DNA of 64,000 nucleotides from positions 54,446-118,445 of the forward strand of contig NZ_PIRF01000007.1 of the NCBI RefSeq assembly GCF_003049705.1. The letters run 5' to 3'. This document shows, one piece after another, positions 57,986 to 64,000 of the stretch. The translations under genes were made by a program, and so were the position numbers. Under the pieces are notes generated by a model that saw only the letters and a program-made list of their open reading frames with translations, was not told the DNA's origin and searched no databases. How positions within the stretch are numbered: the first letter of the stretch is position 1; each line of letters starts with the position of its first letter. The stretch is from Campylobacter concisus. GTDB lineage: Bacteria > Campylobacterota > Campylobacteria > Campylobacterales > Campylobacteraceae.

Positions 57986-59821
57986 ATGAAAAAGACTTTG
58001 AGTTGTGTTGCACTAGCCTCTGTACTTTGCTCGAGCGCTTTTGCGATAGGCGGTCCAAGCGGAGCTAAGCTTGACTACGCTATAACAGGAGCTATCGGCG
58101 AAGTAATGGTAAATCCATACGACACAGCGCCTCTTACAGCGGTCATCAAAAATGGCGGCTACACATTAAGTAATGCAAAAGTAACCATCGTACCAAAACA
58201 AGGCGGTCAGGTGATAAGCTACAAAGTGGCTGATAAGCATCTTCGCACACATGGCGGCATCCCAGTTTTTGGCATGTATCCTGACTATCAAAATACCGTT
58301 GAGGTCGAGTACGACAAGAGCTACAAAGGCAAGACTGAGCATATAAAAGAGAGCTATAAAATTTACGCTCCAGCTATCTATCTAGAGAGCGCTGGCACGC
58401 CAAATCAAAAGGGCGCACTATTTGACAAGATCGAGGTTACTAAGCCTGCGAGTGCTAAATTTGCTAACCGCCTCTACTATGTAAATAACTTTGTAAATAA
58501 AACTGGCAAGGGCACAAAAGTCGTTTGGAACAACCCAGCTGGCGGTGCGATCGAGTGGAACTACAGCCCAAATAACTTCATCCTTGATACAAAAGGTGAG
58601 GTTAGATGGTATCTTGAGCCAAGCAAAATTTACGATCTAAAACAGCCATTTCACGCTGGCGTAATGATGGGCTTTAAGCAAAATGACGACGGCGCTATGA
58701 CTTGGGGATATGGTCAAAGATACGCAAAATACGACATCATGGGTAGAGAAATTTTTAACCGCGAGCTACCAGCTAGTTACAACGACTTCTCTCACTCAAT
58801 GGACGTAGCACAAAACGGACACTACTTCTTGCGCGTGGCAAATGCTGATTATAAAAGAGCTGATGGCAAAAACGTAAGAACGGTGCGTGACGTGATAGTT
58901 GAGCTTGACAGAGATGGCAACGTAGTTGATGACTTTAGACTTTATGAAATTCTTGATCCTTACCGCGATATCGTGCTAAAAACGCTTGATCAAGGCGCAG
59001 TTTGCTTAAACATAGACGCTAAAAAAGCAGGCCACACAGCAAGCTCTGATGAGCTTCAGTCTATGGATACACACGATAAATGGGGTGACATAGTTGGCGC
59101 AGGACCTGGACGTAACTGGGCGCACGTAAATAGCGTGGATTATGACCCAAGCGATGATAGTATCATCATCTCAAGCCGCCACCAAGATGCAGTCATCAAG
59201 ATCGGCCGTGATAAACAAGTAAAATGGATCATGGGCGCTCACAAGGGTTGGAGCGATAAATTTAAAGACAAGCTCCTCCAGCCAGTTGATAGCAAAGGCA
59301 ATAAAATCGTCTGCGAAGATGAGTACTCAAAATGCCCAGGATACGAGAGCGACAAAGGTGGCTTTGACTGGCAATGGACGCAGCACACAGCATTTAGGAT
59401 AGATAGCAAGTCTAAAAAAGGCAAAATTTATCTAAGCGTCTTTGATAACGGCGATACAAGGGGCATGGAGCAACCAGCCATCGCTGGCATGAAATACTCT
59501 CGCGCGGTCGTTTATAAGATAGATGAAAAGAAAAAGACTGTTGAGCAAATTTGGGAGTACGGCAAAGAGCGTGGCAAAGAGTGGTATAGCTCGGTTACTA
59601 GCCTTACGCAGTATCAAGATGACCTTGATAGCGTGATGGTCTACTCAGCCGTTGCTGGCATGCAGTTTGATATCGCAAAAGGTCGCCCAGTAGGACTTCC
59701 TAGCCCACACATCGATGAGTTTGAGTGGGGTGCAAAAGAGCCAAGCATCGAGATAAAGATGACAAATGCTATGGGCTATCAGGCGTTTCCGTTTAGCTTG
59801 CAAAAAGCTTTCGAGAAATAA
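57986..59821 (+). CDS. assT: arylsulfate sulfotransferase
   Basis: This 611-residue periplasmic beta-propeller enzyme transfers sulfate between phenols without PAPS. Signal peptide MKKTLSCVALASVLCSSAFA. Candidate catalytic residues follow the family: His270 in DFSHSMD, His380 in NWAHVNSV, Arg398-His399 in SSRHQD, and His467 in TQHTAFR, which probably carries the sulfo group. Cys443 and Cys450 (VCEDEYSKC) match the single disulfide that DsbL makes. It starts after AAAGGAG. In Campylobacter the gene is also called astA. Confidence 0.96.
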   Translation: MKKTLSCVALASVLCSSAFAIGGPSGAKLDYAITGAIGEVMVNPYDTAPLTAVIKNGGYTLSNAKVTIVPKQGGQVISYKVADKHLRTHGGIPVFGMYPDYQNTVEVEYDKSYKGKTEHIKESYKIYAPAIYLESAGTPNQKGALFDKIEVTKPASAKFANRLYYVNNFVNKTGKGTKVVWNNPAGGAIEWNYSPNNFILDTKGEVRWYLEPSKIYDLKQPFHAGVMMGFKQNDDGAMTWGYGQRYAKYDIMGREIFNRELPASYNDFSHSMDVAQNGHYFLRVANADYKRADGKNVRTVRDVIVELDRDGNVVDDFRLYEILDPYRDIVLKTLDQGAVCLNIDAKKAGHTASSDELQSMDTHDKWGDIVGAGPGRNWAHVNSVDYDPSDDSIIISSRHQDAVIKIGRDKQVKWIMGAHKGWSDKFKDKLLQPVDSKGNKIVCEDEYSKCPGYESDKGGFDWQWTQHTAFRIDSKSKKGKIYLSVFDNGDTRGMEQPAIAGMKYSRAVVYKIDEKKKTVEQIWEYGKERGKEWYSSVTSLTQYQDDLDSVMVYSAVAGMQFDIAKGRPVGLPSPHIDEFEWGAKEPSIEIKMTNAMGYQAFPFSLQKAFEK

Positions 59822-59832
59822 TCTCTCTTTTT

Positions 59833-59863
59833 CTCCCTTTTTTGCCCAGTGCAAAAAGGGGAG
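59833..59863 (+). terminator. hairpin after assT
   Basis: CTCCCTTTTTTGC pairs with GCAAAAAGGGGAG around CCAGT, 11 bases after the assT stop. The following T-run is short. Confidence 0.7.
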
Positions 59864-60032
59864 TCCTTGCTATAAATTTAATCTATCAATAATAGATACA
59901 AATTCACATTCGCTCATAAATTTTAAAGCTCTAAATTAAAAATTTATATTGTAAAGATATTGTTTATTAAGGCGATAGCATATAGGATTAGCACTTATAT
60001 ATAAAAATATATATTTAACATAAGGAGAAAAA

Positions 60033-60473
60033 ATGAAAAAATTTTTCATGGCTTTAGTGGTGCTGTTTGCAAGCCTTTTGCTTAATGCAGCTGAGTTTAG
60101 AGATGTCAAAGACATCACTGGTGACGTCGTAAAAGTCCCCGCAAAAGTAGAAAAGATCGCTACGCTTTGGTATGCGAATAACCAAATCATATTAATGCTA
60201 GGCGGCACGGACAAGATAGTAGCGACCACCGATCTAATCAAAAACAACAAATGGTTTGCGCACGTTTATCCTAGAATTTCAAGCATTCCAAACGGCATAA
60301 ACGGCAAAGATTTACAAGTAGAAGAGCTAATCAAACTAAGCCCAGACGTCGTCATAGCCGCCGATAAAAAGAACAAAGAAGAGCTAACCAAAAACGGCTT
60401 TACCGTGCTTTATCCGTCATTTACCAATCATGCGGATATGAAAAAAGCGTATCTATCATGGCCGAGGTCATAG
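60033..60473 (+). pseudogene. iron-type ABC substrate-binding protein, N-terminal part of a frameshifted gene
   Basis: The 146 residues have a signal peptide (MKKFFMALVVLFASLLLNAA) and the first lobe of a class III binding protein: FRDVKDITGDVVKVPAKVEKIATLW, seen here as DVKDITGDVVKVP, then LSPDVVIAADKKN. This is typical of siderophore, haem or cobalamin binders. The frame ends at SWPRS just where the next frame begins. A one-base loss near 60450 would explain this. No permease or ATPase gene is adjacent. Confidence 0.8.
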
Positions 60474-61057
60474 GAGGCGACGTGCCGAAGATCGCGGAGA
60501 AATTTAACGAATATTTTGACGGCAACCTTAAAAGAGTGCAAAACGAAATAGGTAAGATCGCGCCATCATACAATAAACCAAAAGTACTTCACATAGCCGA
60601 CGGCAAAAATTTATTCAAGGTTGACGGCGCAAATACGATCATAGACGAGTGGATAAGGGTCGCAGGCGGCCAAAATGCGGTTCAAAAAGCCGGAAATATG
60701 CTTGAAATCAATGCTGAAGAGATACCAAATATGAACCCTGATGTCATCATCATAGGCAGAGCCAAAGCTCCCGAAATTTTAAAAAAGATATATGAAAACC
60801 CTATCTACGCAGACACTAACGCTGTAAAAAAGAAAAGAGTTTACGTAAATCCAACTGGCGTTTTTAGCTGGGATAGATACGGCGCCGAGGGGGCATTGCA
60901 AATTTTATGGGCGGCTAAGACTTTGCACCCTGAAATTTTTAAAGATATAGATATAGCAGCTGAGACAAAGAAATTTTATAAAGAGTTTTTACACTACGAG
61001 CTAAGCGATGATGAAGTAAATTACATCTTAAACGGCTTAGACCCAACTGGAAAATAA
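60458..61057 (+). pseudogene. iron-type ABC substrate-binding protein, C-terminal part of a frameshifted gene
   Basis: The 199 residues carry the helical backbone and second lobe: MAEVIGGDVPKIAEKFNEYF, LHIADGKNLFKVDG and DVIIIGRAKAPEIL. The ending RYGAEGALQILWAAKTLHPE is typical of Fe(III)-siderophore or haem binding proteins. The ATG used here is internal to the true protein. Joined with the preceding frame it gives a normal-length protein of about 340 residues. Confidence 0.8.
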
Positions 61058-61243
61058 TTTATCCTTACGGCGGTAAATTTATCTACATTTGCCGCTAAAT
61101 TTTAATCCATTTTCAGCCTTTACTTGTCTATCCGAACTTGCTGATTTGTTATATGCTAACTACTCTTAAATAGCTAAAAATTTGTGGGTTTAGTACTAAT
61201 TAGAAAGACAAATAATTATAAAAATTTAATGATAAGAAAGAAT

Positions 61244-61268
61244 ATCCCAAAGGAATTTCCTCTGGGAT
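61244..61268 (-). terminator. hairpin after the large repeat protein gene
   Basis: On the minus strand ATCCCA...TGGGAT encloses AGGAAATTCCT, 14 bases after the stop, and is followed by ATTCTTTC. Confidence 0.6.
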
Positions 61269-61282
61269 TAAAAGTCTAGATA

Positions 61283-64000
61283 TTAAAGTACGTGTATTTG
61301 ATCTTGAACTTCGATTGTAGTTGTACCACTAGTATAAGTAGTATAACCACCAGAACTAGCACCTTTAGTCCAGCTACTTCCAAGAGTAAGCTCATCGTTA
61401 CTATCACCATCTATTTTTAGCTTATTCTCGTTACTATCACGTAATATATCTTGAACATTGCTAGCTGTAAGAGTTAAGGTTGTCTTTTCTCCATTAGTCA
61501 TATCTAGTTTTTCGATATTTTTAACATGGCTAAAGTCTATGCTATTATCAGCTACTTTTAATGTATCAAATCCGGCTCCGCCGTCGATAGTAGAAGTGTC
61601 TTGAATACTTGCATTTTTACCGATAGAGATAATATCATCTCCGCCGCCGCCACTTATCATAGAACCGCCGCTCATATTTAAATTTTTACCTATTGTAATT
61701 ATATCACCGTCATCGTTGCTACCAGTTCCAGCACTTCCGTTATTTCCCCAATCGCCGTGTATGCCAGCGTTATTAGTAAGCGTTAGGTTGTCGCCCGCAG
61801 TAATAGTATCGGCTCCACCGCCACCTTTGATATCCGCCCGGTCTTTAAGAGTAACGTTGTTTGCGATATTTACAGTATCATTGTATCCTTGGCTGCCGTC
61901 GTCCATATGGATATCAGAATCCGATACGATGGCGCCGTTTCCCATATTTAAGACATCCGCACCGTATCCTAAATCCACATGCGTATCTCCGCTAACGGTG
62001 CCGTTTATGTTTAGCGTATCGACATCGTCTCCAGTTATAAGCTGAGAATGTTCTACGGTAGCGCCCGATGCTACGGTTATAGTATCACTACCTCCGTTAA
62101 GATCGAATGTCGCGTTTTTAACAATAGCTCCGGCATTTACATTTACGTGATCTTCGCCGTTACCGTTTACTATTTTGGTTTGATACTGTCTATTGGCTAT
62201 AGCGTCCGATTGATCGCCAAATACCGCTCCGGAATTTATATTTACGGTATTTTTTGTTCCTTGTAATTCTACGGTAGTTTTACTAAACGTACCTCCGGCG
62301 ATATTTACGACGTCTCCGTCTCCACTATACGTTCCTCTTCCGGTACTTATCTTAGTTTCGGTAAAATTTCCGCCGTTTATATTTATCTCATCGTCTCCGT
62401 CACCGCCGGTTATTTCAGATTTTTTAATTATCCCCCCACTTATATTTATCTCATCTGTTCCTGAGCCGCCGTAAAATTTTAGGTTTGTGAGTGTTCCGTC
62501 TTTTATATTCGTTATCGTTTTACTACGAGAAGTATAAATTTCAGAGTCTGTAACCTCGCCACCGTTTATATTTATGGTATCTATATCGTTGGTATCACCG
62601 TATGAATGATCTAGTCCAGAATAAATCTTGCTGCCGTTTACCACTTTAGAACCCGCATTAATATTTATAGTATCGCTACCGTATCCGGCTATAACGTTTG
62701 AGTTATCTATTACTGCTCCAGCACCGATATTTATCTTATCATCTCCCATTTTGGCATCTATTTTACTATTTTGTTTAAATGTAGAATTTGTAATGTTTAT
62801 AATGTCGTTATCGTCATCGTCGTACCAATGGGGCCTATCTACCGAGCCGGAGAGTAGTTCCGCACCATTAGTAAAGGTAATGCCGTCGATGTCGACTGTG
62901 TCATTGCCACTACCAAAATCTATTACGCCTCTTGTTATAGTTATTCCTTTTTTGAAATTTATCGTATCTACGCCGCCGCCCATACTTATATTACCCGTAT
63001 CTAGATTTTCATCTATATATGCAGTATCGTTTCCATATCCGGCAGATATAGTGGCACCCCCATTTACGGTAGAGCCTTGTCTAATATAAATAGTATCGTT
63101 GCCGCCGCCCATACTTACGCTACTGCCCCCGCTTAGCGTAGCTCCGCTTTCTATATAAAGTTCGCTGTGTTTATCTTCATTATCGATATCACCCGCTTCT
63201 ATCCTAGCTTTACCGTCGACGGTTCCTCTAACGTATACGGTATTGTTACCCTCGCCGGCTTTTATTCTTGATTCTCCGGATACGTGCCCGTTTATATTTA
63301 TCGTATCATCGCCGCTTCCAGTACTTATCTCATTAAAATGATTTGGATTACCGATCATATTGCCATCTATATTTACAGTATCGTTTCCGGCTCCAGTTTT
63401 TATACTTCCCCAAGATAAATTTGCGCCATTTTTAATATTAACCGTATCATCATCCTCGCCGGTATCTACGCTAAGATGTTTGCTAAAAGTCGCTCCGCTT
63501 TCGATATTAAACGTATCTTTTCCGCGTCCGGTACTTATTGCGGCATATCCGCTCGTTTCTCCGGCAAAATTTACGGTATCATCGCCGTCTTCGGTATCTA
63601 TCATTGTACTATTGCCTAGCTTACCCTTGATATTAACTACGTCGCCTCCCTTGCCGGTATTTATATCACTATTTTTTACCTCTGCTCCGGCTTCTACGTT
63701 TACGGTATCTACGCCGGTACCGGTATGCGTATTTTTTACTTCCGCATTATTTAAAAATTTAACTCCATCTCCGCCTACACCGCTATACACGGAATTAGCT
63801 TTGGTATTATCCACAATAATACCGCTTCTATTATCTCCGCCAAATACGTTAAGATCCGTATTGCCCTCTATAGAATTAGCATAATTAGAAAGCCTACTAG
63901 AATCGGTCACAGCCAAATCTGATGCATCATCTTGACCAATAGCTAGTTTACCATCATTGCTTACATACCAACCGTCTTTATGTTGGAATGCACTAGGAGT
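61283..64000 (-). CDS. large type I-secreted beta-roll repeat protein, N-terminus outside window
   Basis: The frame is open from the stop at 61283 to the right edge, so at least 905 residues are seen and the start lies outside. A TTG at 63916 is only an internal codon. Most of the length is repeats combining a glycine/aspartate nonapeptide-like turn (TGAGNDTVNI, TGSGDDTINI, GGDGDDEINI) with a spacer strand (GAxVxxSxI), once per roughly 24-36 residues. The last 80 residues, including KNIEKLDMTNGEKTTLTL and SGTTTIEVQDQIHVL, resemble the C-terminal export end of VCBS/LapA-type adhesins. It is very acidic and almost free of Cys. A calcium-binding surface protein or adhesin is likely. Transport genes are not in view. 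Confidence 0.85.
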   Translation of the reverse strand, partial: TPSAFQHKDGWYVSNDGKLAIGQDDASDLAVTDSSRLSNYANSIEGNTDLNVFGGDNRSGIIVDNTKANSVYSGVGGDGVKFLNNAEVKNTHTGTGVDTVNVEAGAEVKNSDINTGKGGDVVNIKGKLGNSTMIDTEDGDDTVNFAGETSGYAAISTGRGKDTFNIESGATFSKHLSVDTGEDDDTVNIKNGANLSWGSIKTGAGNDTVNIDGNMIGNPNHFNEISTGSGDDTININGHVSGESRIKAGEGNNTVYVRGTVDGKARIEAGDIDNEDKHSELYIESGATLSGGSSVSMGGGNDTIYIRQGSTVNGGATISAGYGNDTAYIDENLDTGNISMGGGVDTINFKKGITITRGVIDFGSGNDTVDIDGITFTNGAELLSGSVDRPHWYDDDDNDIINITNSTFKQNSKIDAKMGDDKINIGAGAVIDNSNVIAGYGSDTININAGSKVVNGSKIYSGLDHSYGDTNDIDTININGGEVTDSEIYTSRSKTITNIKDGTLTNLKFYGGSGTDEINISGGIIKKSEITGGDGDDEININGGNFTETKISTGRGTYSGDGDVVNIAGGTFSKTTVELQGTKNTVNINSGAVFGDQSDAIANRQYQTKIVNGNGEDHVNVNAGAIVKNATFDLNGGSDTITVASGATVEHSQLITGDDVDTLNINGTVSGDTHVDLGYGADVLNMGNGAIVSDSDIHMDDGSQGYNDTVNIANNVTLKDRADIKGGGGADTITAGDNLTLTNNAGIHGDWGNNGSAGTGSNDDGDIITIGKNLNMSGGSMISGGGGDDIISIGKNASIQDTSTIDGGAGFDTLKVADNSIDFSHVKNIEKLDMTNGEKTTLTLTASNVQDILRDSNENKLKIDGDSNDELTLGSSWTKGASSGGYTTYTSGTTTIEVQDQIHVL

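Noticed and set aside
59930..60030. Fur box before the iron-type binding protein gene
   Set aside because: The region is so AT-rich that weak matches are expected; no good palindrome stands out.
61716..63884. Several plus-strand open frames of 70-174 codons opposite the large repeat protein
   Set aside because: They are antisense shadows of a strongly biased repeat sequence. They lack ribosome-binding sites and give low-complexity Pro/Ser-rich products.

Overview
The window is AT-rich DNA with dense, mostly short-spaced genes, AAATTT-rich intergenic DNA and Campylobacterota-type housekeeping proteins. Examples are a short ThrRS, a split infC // rpmI-rplT layout, a PycA/AccC-type biotin carboxylase, HemJ, and a periplasmic arylsulfate sulfotransferase with DsbL/DsbI. 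I read it as a chromosomal segment of a Campylobacter, most like the C. concisus group. This is inference from protein character; no database was searched.

Layout. 1-5.8 kb (minus strand): one overlapping gene chain of lipoprotein, endonuclease IV, FadL-type porin, fatty acyl-CoA ligase and an AAA+ ATPase that runs off the left edge. 5.8-9.5 kb: tRNA-Glu, MntP, a DUF4197 protein, a DMT exporter, a methyltransferase and a thioesterase. 9.4-14 kb: a zinc-uptake locus made of a Fur/Zur-type regulator divergent from znuA, a DUF1007-NicO fusion, znuC and znuB. 14-20.8 kb: MATE pump, pseudopilin, a di-heme peroxidase overlapping a PAS-GGDEF-EAL protein, xth, dgkA and a small wHTH protein. 20.8-33 kb: molbindin, prfA-rpsT, a glmM-lspA-TM2-hemJ chain, biotin carboxylase, a frameshifted propeller gene, a SUKH (SMI1/KNR4) protein and gdhA. 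33-43 kb: infC-thrS, ung, rarA and an AGCS symporter. 42-49 kb: metF, metE with a structured leader, a C69 dipeptidase and rpmI-rplT. 48.5-55.5 kb: dapF, coaE, purM, thiD, a small retention-module protein and a two-component system with a frameshifted kinase. 55.5-64 kb: dsbI-dsbL, a CMD-family protein, assT, a frameshifted iron-type binding protein, and the C-terminal 900+ residues of a giant secreted beta-roll protein running off the right edge.

Three genes are broken by single frame changes: the propeller near 28.79 kb, the histidine kinase near 54.17 kb and the binding protein near 60.45 kb. Several long gaps hold gene relics rather than empty DNA. They include a flavocytochrome c C-terminus (20.8-21.05 kb), a decayed deletion copy of the neighbouring SUKH gene (31.65 kb), about three degenerate roughly 0.3-kb tandem repeats (31.85-32.8 kb), and two unidentified coding relics (39.0-39.5 and 41.2-42.1 kb).

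The strongest leads for new biology are a GC-rich multi-stem leader upstream of metE, two orphan plus-strand intrinsic terminators preceded by pyrimidine-rich anti-Shine-Dalgarno-like stretches (sRNA candidates upstream of thrS and assT), a stand-alone LapA-type retention module beside a two-component system, and the unusually spaced repeats of the large secreted protein.
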